Shown: one piece after another, positions 34,301 through 45,162 of the stretch
Position numbering within the stretch: position 1 is the first letter of the stretch
Layout of the letters: every line of letters begins with the position of its first letter
NCBI GenBank assembly: GCA_036429605.1
Contig: CM071589.1
Span: forward strand, 5,084,001-5,148,000
Direction: 5' to 3'
Source: Cladobotryum mycophilum
Lineage: Eukaryota; Ascomycota; Sordariomycetes; Hypocreales; Hypocreaceae
Length of the DNA stretch: 64,000 nt
Position numbers and translations under genes: made by a program
The notes under the pieces: generated by a model
The model's database searches: none
What the model was told of the DNA's origin: nothing
What the model saw: only the letters and a program-made list of their open reading frames with translations

Positions 34301-35828
34301 GTGGGAATGTCAGTAAGAGGCGACGGTTGCCCTCCTCGTCTTCTTGGGTCGACCAATCTATATGCATAGAATCGGCAAGATCTTGCACGAATTTACGGTC
34401 CGCGGCTTTCAAATCTGCACCCAAATCCAACGACTGGTTTGGTCTACTTGAGATGTAAGGACGAATCTTTTGTTTCCACAAATCCCTCTGGAAAGATGTG
34501 ATGACAAGCTGGTTGCCCTTTGCTGTCTTGTGACTAGAACCGTTCTTTCCTTCTAGCTTCTTCTCCATCTGCTTGGATGCAAACCACTTTTCATCAGACA
34601 TCTCGTGCTCAAAATGCAGCAGCTCGGTGTTGGTGAGCCCCTCTAGCAAAAGCTGTAGTCGCGGGATGTTAATAACACCATTCTCGTTGATGTAGCCATC
34701 ACACTTTGGTAGGGTGTCCATGTACAGCCTAAACATGTTGGCTAAAGCGCCGTCATTAATATGCAGCCCGGGAAGATTTGGCAAGAAGTCATTTCCAATA
34801 AAGAATGCCATCAAGATGAAATCATCAATGACTCTTTCGAGATCAAAGGGAAAGCTGAGAGCGCCCTCTTTCTGAAGCTCCTGAAATTCCATTTCCAGGT
34901 ATTCTCTCACTATACAGAGGTGTAGGAGGTAGAAATTCTGGTGCTCAAGCTCCTTTGACTTCGATTTGGCGGCCCTTCCGAATGTGACTTCTTCACGCAA
35001 AAGACAGAAATGAGGATCATGGCTGAGCAACCCCAGCATGATCAGATCGGCATCCAAGCCGTAAAGACAGTGTCTTACGTTGGGGTTGTAGCCTGGCTGT
35101 GCCTTGGCATTTCGAATGTACTCCATGATCTTGTGCTCTCCCTCACCGGGGACATCATGACCGGAGAGGACGATCTCGCAACCTTGCCAGTCGGTATCTT
35201 CCGAAACCTTCTTGTTGACAAAGTAGCGAAGCTGTTGTGATAGTTTCGCCATGAACTCAGTACCTATCAGTGGTTAGTCTAGAGTCAAGGCTCTTACACA
35301 CAGAGAGTGTCGTACCTGGCGTGATGCAGTTGCTGTCGAATGGCTCCTCCTTGGGCATCTCGACGCCTTCTCTGATTGCCTTTTCACGGGCATTCTCAGC
35401 ATCCAACGCCGTTCGGAAACGTCTAGCTCGCTGTTGATTCATCTTTGCGCGCGGCGCAACACCGTCAATAGCCATGAAGAAGAGTTGCTTCGGCTTAATC
35501 TTTCCAAACAGATGCTCGATGTAATTGAAGATGCGAATGAACATTTCTTCTTCACTTAGACGAAATGTAGCATCTTCGCCAGCATCCTTATGAGTACAAT
35601 TGTGGATAATGCCGTTCATGTCGAGCTATAGCTTAGGGTCAGCAGACGGTGGGACGAGACGGTACAGGGTATCGAACATATAGGCAGTCGAACTCGGGAA
35701 TTCGATTCTCTGCGATGACTTGCGAAATAGCAGGATAGCGCTCCGAGAGCCATCTGAAAAACTTGGGAACACTGTGGCAAATTAGCGACCTGATGCGATA
35801 GACTCTGCAGACCAGTTACGAACCCCAT
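31349..35828 (-). CDS. xrn1: 5'-3' exoribonuclease Xrn1 (Kem1)
   Basis: Cytoplasmic 5'-3' exonuclease that degrades decapped mRNA. Five exons: 35828-35824, 35771-35678, 35625-35316, 35263-33957 and 33906-31349, with four introns of 50-52 nt. The spliced start MGVPKFFRWLSERYPAISQV is diagnostic. Catalytic-core motifs include YLDMNGIIHNC, FMAIDGVAPRAKMNQQR, GTEFMAKLSQQL, VLSGHDVPGEGEHKIMEY, CLYGLDADLIMLGL and AFFIGNDFLPNLP. The long second half carries the Xrn1-specific beta-barrel domains and ends in an Arg/Gly-rich low-complexity tail. The first coding exon is only 5 nt. A frame break lies on the G5 run 33966-33970, just before the last intron. One extra base gives 1425 codons and the expected HYAPLISDVIKGIGADLNF. 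The length fits the family. The gene is divergent from hat2. Confidence 0.95.
33966..33970. other. Frame break at G5 run in xrn1
   Basis: The upstream frame reads FYGYHYAP into the run; the continuation LISD joins across the 50-nt intron 33907-33956 to VIKGIGADLNFIKGQP only if one base is added. Confidence 0.8.
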
Positions 35829-36569
35829 GATGCCGGTTGGTGGGCAATTATGCGCCGGCAAGGACGTCGAGCTTTGGATGAGGGTTTTCAAAAGAAATGT
35901 ATTGTGATAGAAACTGCAGCAGATGCACACAGCTAAGATAAGAAATGCACCAGAAAGCAGAAAAGAAGGACAGCCAATGCTAAATCGATACACCTGGCCA
36001 ATCGCAGGAGAGGAAGAAACAAGATACGGAGAATGATACAAGGCTCCGGGACCTTAATGGCTTCTTGACCTGCAGCTGATTGAGGGTACCGGACAGCTGT
36101 CGCCAGATATCGAGAGTGCAAAGCGGAGGGGAGGAAAGGTAATCGTGGAGGTGATGTTGTGGTGGATGTAAAGATGAAGCCAGCGCTGTGACTCGTCGCC
36201 GCAGAGTCTGGCTGCCATTCATCGTCGCAGCGGCCGCCAGGCTGGGCATGGATTGGAACTAAGAGGGGAGGGGAGAGGGGTGTCAATAGAGCAGGTTTGG
36301 CAGGGCTGTGTGTTGTTAAATGCACACCCTAACTGTGCCACTGACAGGCTGTGGCTGAGGTATCAAAGTACCCCCTAATAGGCCAGCCTTGCCCTGGGCT
36401 CACTTTACGCGACGCGTGCACTCTTTTCCTTTAAGCCTGACCTCACCTAATTCCGCCTTTGAGAGCCTCAAGTTCATTTTCCTTCACTCGCCTTTCTCAG
36501 AACCATTGTCCCCAGTCATTTTAATTATCTGGTTTTCATCTAAAAGTCCATTTTAATCCCTGTTTCATC
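35829..36569. promoter_or_regulatory. Divergent upstream region of xrn1 and hat2
   Basis: About 740 bp between opposite starts. Frames here lack codon bias. A pyrimidine-rich stretch precedes the hat2 start. No specific control element is recognised. Confidence 0.5.
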
Positions 36570-38168
36570 ATGGCTCCGCCTCAAGGCTCAGAGTTCGACG
36601 TTGATGGTCAGTCATGGTCGGTCTCATGCATCACTCAAACGCAAGGCTGACGCAAAGAATCATAGTTGATATGACACACGAGGAAGAAGATGACCAGGCT
36701 GAGCGACTCATTAATGAAGGTAAGCGCCTTAAGCTATGAGAGTCGTCTATCCATGTTGCAGTTCTGATAATGGTGCAGAATACAAGACGTGGAAGAAGAA
36801 CAGCCCCTTTCTATATGACATGATTTTGGGGTAAGTTGAAATTCTGCTCTATACAGATGCCGTGGTTCTGACTGTTGCAGCACTGCATTGACTTGGCCAA
36901 CCCTTACCGTCCAGTGGTTCCCCGATGTCAAGGAACCCGAGGGCAAGAATTATCGGATGCACCGACTCTTGCTCGGAACTCACACTTCTGATGGGACCGC
37001 CAACTTCCTTCAGATTGCTGATGTCCAGATCCCCAAAGCGGCTGCGCCAAACCCTGATGACTATGACGAAGAGCGAGGGGAAATCGGTGGCTATGGCAAG
37101 GCGGGTGATATCCCGGCCATCAAATGCGACATTGTCCAGAGGATCGAGCACCCCGGAGAAGTGAACAAGGCTCGTTACCAGCCTCAGAATCCAGACATCA
37201 TTGCAACACTATGCGTTGATGGCAAAATTCTCATCTTTGATCGGACAAAGCATCCATTACAGCCTACCACCCCTAACAAAGTGAACGCTCAGATCGAACT
37301 AGTGGGTCATAAGGCCGAGGGCTTCGGCCTCAACTGGAGCCCCCACGAAGAGGGCTGCTTGGCTTCCGGCAGTGAGGACAAGACTATGTGCCTATGGTAA
37401 GAAAAACTAGAGCTAAAGAATGATTTTAAGCGCTAACATGGAGCAGGGACCTGAAGACTCTAGAAGCCGAGTTGAGGATACTCAAGCCTGCTCGCAGATA
37501 TACCCATCATACCAACATTGTCAATGATGTCCAGTATCATCCCATCTCCAAGAACTTTATCGGCTCAGTCTCCGATGATCAGACACTGCAAATTATCGAC
37601 ATCCGGCATGCCGAGACCAACAAGGCTGCCGTCGTTGCCAAGAAGGGCCATCTGGACGCTATCAATGCTCTAGCCTTCAACCCCACCTCCGAAGTTCTCG
37701 TTGCGACCGCCTCTGCTGATAAGACCATTGGTATCTGGGATCTACGAAACGTCAAGGAAAAGGTTCACACGCTCGAAGGCCACAATGATGCAGTGACATC
37801 CCTATCTTGGCACCCAACAGAGGCAGGCATCTTGGGAAGTGGCAGTTATGACAGAAGGATCATTTTCTGGGATCTGTCACGCGTTGGCGAAGAACAACTG
37901 CCCGATGACCAAGACGATGGGCCACCAGAACTGTAAGTCATCATTTGCATCCCTTTCTGATTACTGATTTATGCTAATGGTTCGATTCAACAGTCTCTTC
38001 ATGCATGGTGGCCACACAAACCACTTGGCCGACTTCAGCTGGAACGCCAATGAGCCCTGGCTCGTAGCAAGCGCCGCAGAGGACAACCTTCTACAGATCT
38101 GGAAGGTTGCTGAATCCATTGTTGGCAAGGATGACGGCGATTTGCCCGTCGATGAGCTTGACCGATAG
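36570..38168 (+). CDS. hat2: Histone-binding WD40 protein Hat2/Msi1 (RbAp46/48 family)
   Basis: Histone H3-H4 chaperone subunit of the type B histone acetyltransferase; RbAp46/48 relatives also serve in CAF-1 and other chromatin complexes. Six exons: 36570-36606, 36666-36719, 36779-36830, 36881-37396, 37447-37932 and 37994-38168. They sum to 440 codons (439 residues), typical for the family, with no frame break. The N-terminus MAPPQGSEFDVDVDMTHEEE is followed by the H4-binding helix region EYKTWKKNSPFLYDMIL. WD40 blades follow, with GHKAEGFGLNWSPHEEGCLA, GHLDAINALAFNPTSEVLVA, GHNDAVTSLSWHPTEAGIL and GGHTNHLADFSWNANEPWLV. The acidic loop LPDDQDDGPPEL before the last intron is also conserved. 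The first three coding exons are very short, a common pattern for this gene. Confidence 0.95.
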
Positions 38169-38802
38169 GTGAGGTTAAAGTTATTAGAAAAGTGTCAGTC
38201 TTCATAGGATGAGACTACCGAGAAGGTCTGGCACATGTGGCAACGGAATAGGGAACGTAAATCACTCCGTTGATACAAAAGTGGTCAATTTCACAACAAA
38301 AGGCAGGCAAGGCTTTATCTGAGCTGTAAGATTCGAGAAATTTGGACTAGAAGTAATACAAAAATCCATGTGGATTAAACTTGAGATAAGAGTAGCGGTG
38401 GTGTTGCTGTGACTGAAGCTGCCTGGCAGCTGGCCGAGTGTTGTGACGGCCCGTCTCCCCACTTTCAACAACCACCCACCCACAAGTGCACCTCAACTTG
38501 AATTCACTCTTTACATGACATATGTAATCAAATCTATTGTCTCTCACATCAATAGGGAACAACAATTATCAGTCACATGATGATGGTAGACAGCCATCAA
38601 TAACCACATCTTGAATCTCTCCCCCTCCCCCTTTTGTGTTCGTCATGACAACCCCCTCATTCAACTTTGCAAACACAATGCTGATGCCAACAATACGAAG
38701 CACAGTCTGTATCTTCCTGTTGAAAAGAGGACCTCACCTCTGTTGCGAATATTTCCTGTCTCTGCATCTTCCCACTCTTCACAGCTCATCCCAGCATTGA
38801 TC
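38169..38802. other. Intergenic region between hat2 and the F-box-like gene
   Basis: Holds the hat2 3' untranslated region and the leader of the next gene. A frame in phase with the next gene stays open from 38611, but it is Ser/Pro/Leu-rich without conserved features and is read here as 5' untranslated sequence. Confidence 0.55.
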
Positions 38803-41256
38803 ATGTCGGTCCCTCGCAGGCGCACAGCTGCCAACATGAACAGCGACCGCCCCGTCTACGATATGGAGCTACCCTTTGATCCCAACACTCTCACACAAAG
38901 GGCTCAAGACCTCGGCCTTGGCCGTATGGACGCCGCCGTCTTTGCGCACGTGGCGCTCGAGATGGTGCGCGAGGTCACCGAGAAGAATGGCGGCAGGCCA
39001 GTCACTGCGCTGCAAATTGCCGAGGCCATCAGAGAGCACACTACGACTGAGGCCCGGCGCCTTGAAGAAGAAAAGGGCACGAAGCAGAATGAGCTGTACG
39101 ACCGCATGAAAACAGTCGGCTGGACACTCTGGGAGGATGCAGCAACGGCCTTTGACATGTCTGGGGATCCCATGGAGGCACTCAAAGACTTGGACAAGAT
39201 TGACATTGTCGAGGAGGAGGTGAATGGACTAAAGAGAAAACGATTCAAATTCAATGAGCAGGGCCAAGCGGATTACTTTGGCGGAAAGGACCCGTATGAC
39301 TTGGATGGCACCATGGCGTCTCTCAGTCTCCAGCCTCAAGGCCGTGATCTCATTTCCAACATCTGTCAAAACATTGAGCTGGCCGTTGAAATTGGCAAGT
39401 ACCTCAATGCCGAAGACATCTTGAATCTCTATCGCGCAAACAAGGCATTCTACCATGCCATTAATTCCTATCTCATGTCCAGCGTCCGTTCCTGGATCAT
39501 GCACCACTGTCCAGAGGCTGCCCGCATCTTCAACTACAAACTGTACAAGAAGCATCTCGTCCCTGATCCAGTAGGAAGAACCTGGGCCGAGCAAGCGCAA
39601 GGCAGAGCACTTGTCAATGCTCCTAATGCTCACAAGGTGCGATCTATCCCTGGTCTAAAGTATCTCCAGCTTGTCATGGGCCGAGATCGCTACTGCAGAG
39701 AGATTATTGCCATAATGGCCCGAAACGGTCATCGCATGCCACCTACCATGCACAAGAGCTTGCTGCGACTGTGGCTGCTCATGGAAGTGCCCACCACCGT
39801 TCAACGAGAGGCACTCCTACGCAATGAAGAAATGTGGACAAATTACGACATCTACAACATCCAGTTCCTCTTCATGAAGCTTGGTCTCCATTTCAATGAT
39901 CCGGTCTACGGTCCTACCACCTGGGATCTTCTCCATCTCATGATGGGCCAAAAGGGCCTGTACCCCTTGTGGCAACTCCTAACCCGCAAGAAGTACAAGA
40001 CCCTCTCTGAACTCCTTGAACTTCGGGTACGCTACGACTTTCAGCTTCCTCCCGATCATTGGGGTCGTGACTATTTTGACAAGACTATTCACAATGTTCC
40101 TTTCCATGAGGTTGGTATCGGTCATAACGAAGGCTGGGGGATGGGTGATCGTCATCTGATGCGTCCGGATGAGCTCATCCCCGTCGAAGCCGTTGCCAGA
40201 GGCCTTGAATTGGACGAGCATTTGACCCACATGATGATGTGGGGTTACTTTGACTGGGAGACTGGAGAGAATCTTATTCCGTCAGCGCAGGAGATGTACG
40301 TCTCAGACGAGAAAGTCCTTGACGACATGGATACTACCCATCACTGGACTTGTAAACATGTGTTGAAGAAGCACTTTCATCGACTCTCCAAGGAATTGCA
40401 ACAGGAGATTATCGAGGATGACGAGGACCAGCGACTGCGAGCAATGGCCTGGTGCGGCGATGAAATTGACGACCACAGCAGCGACGAGGAACGCGAATAC
40501 ACCCTCGACGACGAGATTGATCGAGGCTTCATTGTCCCCCATCAAGATAGGGACCATCCATCCCAAGTGCCTAGCCTCACCGACAAGTCGGGCTGGATGG
40601 CCTTTGTCGATGAAGCACTCATCGGAATAGTGCCTGATATCAGCGAAGAGGAAAAGCTGCGCGCCGAGGCCTGGAACAACTATCAGCATGGTGAAACCGA
40701 CGGAGACTGGGACTGGGGCGAGTGGCTGCGACAGGAGAAGTTGAAGAAAGCAGCCGGTGGATCTTTTTCGGGCTCGACGGAGACGGACACTTCTGCGACT
40801 ACCAGTGCTGATGAGAGTCAGGGCTCTACTGAGGAAGACGCTGAAGACGCTGATGATGAGAGTGAGGAGGTAGATGAGGAAGATGAAGAAGAGGATGGGG
40901 ATGAGGATAGCGAGGATGATGATGACGATGGTGAAGATGGCTATCAAGGTGACGAGGCTACCGAAGATGGAGATGATGAAGATGAAGATGACGGTGAAGG
41001 CAAAGAAGGAGCTGACAACGGAATGGATTATGCCAATGAGTACGAGATGCCCGACGTCGACGATGAATACGATGACGAGAACAATTTCGAGTACGAGTAC
41101 TATGAAGAGGAGGAGGAAGGAGAAGAAGAAGCAGAAGCGGAACCCCATCCATTCTTCACAGCCAACTCCTTCGGAATCGAAGAACTCGACCAGATGAGCG
41201 GGGAGGAGCTCCAACGCATCTTCACCCGCCCAGACATGATTCCACCAAACGCATAA
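38803..41256 (+). CDS. F-box-like protein with long acidic tail, function unknown
   Basis: Single uninterrupted frame of 817 residues from the ATG at 38803. That ATG was chosen because MSVPRRRTAANMNSDRPVYD begins the well-composed protein; an in-frame extension to 38611 looks like leader. Residues about 180-240 (DLISNICQNIELAVEIGKYL, then LNAEDILNLYRANKAF) look like an F-box: a start rich in Ile/Leu, then Leu-x-Asp-Ile-Leu and a following helix. An F-box would suggest a Skp1-linked ubiquitin ligase adaptor, but the match is weak and judged by eye. The middle (about 240-600) is helical and well conserved in character, with many Trp, Tyr and His. Residues about 660-805 are mostly Asp and Glu. 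It follows hat2 in the same orientation. I do not recognise a named orthologue; related proteins appear to exist across filamentous fungi. Confidence 0.8.
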   Translation: MSVPRRRTAANMNSDRPVYDMELPFDPNTLTQRAQDLGLGRMDAAVFAHVALEMVREVTEKNGGRPVTALQIAEAIREHTTTEARRLEEEKGTKQNELYDRMKTVGWTLWEDAATAFDMSGDPMEALKDLDKIDIVEEEVNGLKRKRFKFNEQGQADYFGGKDPYDLDGTMASLSLQPQGRDLISNICQNIELAVEIGKYLNAEDILNLYRANKAFYHAINSYLMSSVRSWIMHHCPEAARIFNYKLYKKHLVPDPVGRTWAEQAQGRALVNAPNAHKVRSIPGLKYLQLVMGRDRYCREIIAIMARNGHRMPPTMHKSLLRLWLLMEVPTTVQREALLRNEEMWTNYDIYNIQFLFMKLGLHFNDPVYGPTTWDLLHLMMGQKGLYPLWQLLTRKKYKTLSELLELRVRYDFQLPPDHWGRDYFDKTIHNVPFHEVGIGHNEGWGMGDRHLMRPDELIPVEAVARGLELDEHLTHMMMWGYFDWETGENLIPSAQEMYVSDEKVLDDMDTTHHWTCKHVLKKHFHRLSKELQQEIIEDDEDQRLRAMAWCGDEIDDHSSDEEREYTLDDEIDRGFIVPHQDRDHPSQVPSLTDKSGWMAFVDEALIGIVPDISEEEKLRAEAWNNYQHGETDGDWDWGEWLRQEKLKKAAGGSFSGSTETDTSATTSADESQGSTEEDAEDADDESEEVDEEDEEEDGDEDSEDDDDDGEDGYQGDEATEDGDDEDEDDGEGKEGADNGMDYANEYEMPDVDDEYDDENNFEYEYYEEEEEGEEEAEAEPHPFFTANSFGIEELDQMSGEELQRIFTRPDMIPPNA

Positions 41257-42942
41257 TTGTCCCAACACAGAGAGGGCTGGGGCTGGAGTAGAGTGGGATT
41301 TGTTTTTTTTGTCATCAACCCTTTTCTTGACGTGCTATTGTCTTAAGTGGAAGACCTGGGGGGAAGGGGGGGCGGTCTATACGATGAGTTATCGACGTAA
41401 AAAAACAGGCCTTCTGGTAAAAATGATGTATTATATAAGGAATACTAGGTAGGACGAGAAAACTCGTTTCCATATCAAAAAGTGTAATAATACCAATTTG
41501 GTAACATAGAAACATTCCCCCTGACTTATCACTCATTAAGAATCTCTTCCACATTACAGCCTCACCAAGTTCTCAAAACAAAGACTCACATCACCATCAC
41601 CATCTTCCAAGAAGAAGAAAAGAAAAAAAAGAGAAGAAAAAAAAACTAAAACAACAAAACAATCAATTAAAAAGAAAAAAAGAGAAAACAGAAAACTCCT
41701 CCAAATGTCCACCTGAAATCCTCCCTTTCTACCCATTTTTTCTCTTTCCAACATACACAGACACACACACACACACCCCTTTCCATCCCATCCCGTCCCG
41801 TCCTATCCCACCCCATCCTTCACCCCAATCTTTGTTTCTCTCACAAGGGAAAGAATCTCTCTACCTGAATACAAAACAGCCATGTAGACATTATTTCCTT
41901 GAAGAAAGCACAAAAATTCCGTTCTGTACATAGTCCGTTCCCCCTTTGCCCCTCCCCCGTTCCCCTGCCCGAGTTTGTTGACACACACACACACTCACAC
42001 TCAAATAACCAAATAAACACAAGCATGTTCATCCATCCATCCCCATCCCCCCCAAGACTCCTCCGCCCTGTGATGCTTTAGCCCATTTGTTTCCAGCTTC
42101 CCAAGAAATGCCTAACACACAACTTCCCCTTTGTCTTCGCACACACGCACACTAGCTACATGTAAAAAAAACTTTTCTGTAAAAAACAAACGAATGAATG
42201 AGAAAGAAACAAAAGGAAAGAAAAGAGAAATCGAAAGGGGAAAAAAAGGTGACAGGAGAGAGTAAAAACAATATGTGAAAAGGATCGATACGTAAGAGAG
42301 AGAGAGAGAGGGAGGAAAACAAAATGTGTGAAAAAAAATTTGAGAAATCTTTCTTTGTTTCAGAGTGAATAAAAACCGACACCGGCGAAACTGGATATTT
42401 GAATCAAACAAGGCCAAGTTATACCCTTACACTCCCTTTCGCTATGCACCAGAACCGGGACAAAGGATTCCAGCAAAAAGAAATGCCACGTTCCGACCCC
42501 ATCTTGATATCAAAAGAGTCCAACAAACCCGTCCTGCCAAGAACCATATGTTTGCCCCCTAAATGTGCGAAAGAGAACAGTTATTTTTTCCTAGCAAGGC
42601 TTGAACCACAAAGATTCGTCAACCCAGTAGCAGCCTGTGGTGTATTTCACTTTTGTCTTCCAACCCTTCAAATGATGCCACAACCCGCCTAAAACATTGT
42701 CCGACACTCCGTCCTATTTCCTCCATAAAAGCCAATACACACCGACCCCTTCCCTTGAAACAGCAAGCCAAGTCTGAAAGTTATTTGGCCAAGGTCAAAT
42801 GCTCTATGTTCATCATTCCAAAGTCGTTGTGCGGGAACAAAAAGGTGACACTAAAAAAAGGTACGCAACCATGTGTGAAAAGATCACGATCTAAGGAAAG
42901 CGTTCACCGCAGCAGCCCGGCCGTACAAATCGACCATCGCCT
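41257..42942. other. Gene-free region between convergent genes
   Basis: About 1.7 kb, much longer than the other convergent gaps here (about 200-400 bp). It is strongly A- and CA-rich on the plus strand, with a CA tract (about 41759-41777), GAAAAA-type tracts at 41610-41690 and 42180-42260, and a GA tract near 42294-42312. No coding signal or structural RNA was identified. Confidence 0.55.
41759..41777. repeat. (CA)n microsatellite
   Basis: About nine CA units in non-coding DNA. Confidence 0.85.
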
Positions 42943-45162
42943 TTAGGCAGGGGACTTGCTGGGAGTACCGCCTGTGCCATTCTGGCGTCCGTCGTTACCG
43001 CCCACAGAAAGGCTTCCAATTCCACTGGAAAGGAAGGCAAAGGGGTCACTCTCGTTGCCGCTGTTGTTGCTATTGTTATTGTTATAAAAGTTGTTTGACG
43101 GTCCAGCAGAAGCAGGACCATTAGTCGCAGACTGGAAGGCTGCCTCGGCAGCTCTGCTATCAAAGGGGCCGGCGGAGTGAGATCCAGGGGCCGAGGGGAA
43201 ACCCTGCGTGTTCAGAGAACCAGGGTAGGCGGCAGCACCTCCGCCAAGTCCGGAGGGGAGAAAGTGGCTGGGGGGTCCACCAAAATGTTGGTTGTAACCG
43301 CCTCCAGATCCGAAAGAGCCACCGGAAGCAAAGGGTCCTGGTCCGGGTGTACCAGCCATGGAACCCTGGCTCATGCTGTACTGGGATCCATTATCCATGG
43401 GGGAGGGATAGCCAGAGTCCGCAACGACAGCGGCACCTGCACGGCTAGCACCGCAACGAAGACAGCATACGTTCTTGGCAAAGTTATGGTAGCCACAGAC
43501 TTCGTTTCCACACTTCCAATCACCAGCACGGAAGGGCACAACGCCACCACCTCCCATACGTCCGCCGTGACCCATGGGGCCGTGGTGACCGTGGTGGGGA
43601 GGAGGCATAATGGCAGGGGGTCCGTAACCGTAGCCATAGGTACCAGCGCCGCCCATATCAGGGCCAGAACCGACAGCAGGGAAGGAGCATCGGAAGCAAG
43701 CGGTACGACGCTGGAAGTTGGAGAAGCCGCACGAGGGGCATGTCCAGTCGCCAGGTCGGGGGCGGTTCTTGCTTGGTGGGAACGGGGTAAGAATATCCTG
43801 AGCTCTGTCCAACACTCTGCTAGAGGAAGGAGAGACCTCAATAGCCTTTTCGTTCAATGCGCGGCCGTTCATGCACAAGCTCTCGGCAGCCTAGAGCAGT
43901 CAGTATCAATGCCAAGTGTCCTATTGAGAGAAGCGCTCGTAATCCACTCACCTCTTCATGCGAGGAGAATACCGCAAATCCTGTTCCTGTAGGTTTGTGC
44001 TGCTCGGGGGTTCGAAGAGTCCAGAACGCAATGGGACGACCTCCAAACTGTGTGAACCAGCTCTCCAGCTCAGACTGAGTAGTATCGTGCGGCAGACCAG
44101 ACATATGCAAAACCTTACTTCTCTCAGACAAGAAAGCCCTGACGTCAGCGCGGGCATCCATGGGCCTTGTCAAAACATCAGGGTGGTCTTGGGGAGGTTG
44201 AGACTTGCGAATCAGACCACGGAGGACACGAGCAAGGGTAATCGCCTCTTCCATGGCCCGGCGAGGGGACGCCGGAGCCAAAGCCTGTAGATGGAAAGGA
44301 AGATTGTGCTTGATGGGTGCACTGGACTGCACAGGCTCAACCTCGAGAGCGGCGCAGATATTGGACAGCATCGAAGGCCCGAAGGGCAGTGACTCAGGGT
44401 GGTGTTGTTGCCAGCGCTGATATTCGGTTCGCAGGTCAAAGGTACGAGAGTGCTGCAAGTATGGAGGCAAAACGACAGCCTTATCGCGAGCTTCTCGGGG
44501 TAGCTGGACTCGAAGGTCCCAGGCATCGAGGGTGACGAAAACGAAGTCGAGATTTTTTGTCGTCAGGTACTCGGTAGCGAAGGTATCGAATCGAGTGATA
44601 GCATCTCTAAAGGTACCCGCGTTTCGAACATGCTCCCATGTCAAAGTCGTTAGGCTTGCTGCAAGCAATTTCTCTCGTCAGCCCCAATTTTTTTTCAAAA
44701 TCGCTTCGCAACCTCTGGAAATTCTGGACCCCAATTGCCCGTTTGCTTTGGTTGGGGCGCGCAAATGGGAGAGGGAAAAAAATAGGGGAAGATCGCAGGT
44801 GGCACTCGAAGAGAGAAAAAATTCCCCCAACGTCAAAATAACTTACTGCACAAGGGAGTAATGGGGGTATTAACCGGCTTGACAAGAACGCTTTCGTGGG
44901 TGATCTATCGTGACGGGGAATTCGATGTCAGCAAACGCTCAGACAAAGCCGCATGGTGGGCATAATATGTGGTGAGGCCACGCAGTGGCGCTGGGGAATT
45001 CCTGACCTCCTCTAGCGACGTAGCATCAAGAAGAATCCATCCAAGCTCAATGACCTCGGCGGAGTCCTTGGTAACATAGACACCATGTTCATCACAAGTG
45101 GTCGCAACGTGGATCACGACATAGCGATCGATGTTGAGTTGTGGCAACTGTTGCGAAGTCAT
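42943..45162 (-). CDS. RNA-binding protein: degenerate ERI1-type exonuclease fold + RRM + two RanBP2 zinc fingers
   Basis: Four exons: 45162-45007, 44904-44847, 44658-43952 and 43890-42943, summing to 623 codons without any frame break. Residues about 12-190 resemble a DEDDh 3'-5' exonuclease of the ERI1 kind: IDRYVVIHVATTCDEHG aligns with motif I, ESVLVKPVNTPITPLC and FVFVTLDAWDLRVQLPREA with later regions. The motif I acidic pair is replaced (His18 and Ala20 where Asp and Glu are expected), so catalysis is doubtful. An RRM follows in the second half of exon 3, with RNP-like VLHMSGL and GTGFAVFS. Exon 4 has two RanBP2-type zinc fingers, GDWTCPSCGFSNFQRRTACF and GDWKCGNEVCGYHNFAKNVC, the type that binds single-stranded RNA. 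The tail is Gly/Ser/Asn-rich. It is probably a cytoplasmic or nuclear RNA-binding protein; targets are unknown. Confidence 0.85.

Noticed and set aside
38611..38802. N-terminal extension of the F-box-like protein
   Set aside because: In frame but Ser/Pro/Leu-rich and unlike the rest; the ATG at 38803 starts the better-composed protein.
25197..41256. A secondary-metabolite or defence gene cluster
   Set aside because: All genes here are conserved cellular genes. The AMP-binding and HET genes elsewhere in the window are single and have no cluster partners.
42580..42680. tRNA-like T-loop sequence on the minus strand
   Set aside because: A GGTTCAAGCC-like box is present, but no matching acceptor stem or anticodon arm could be folded by eye.
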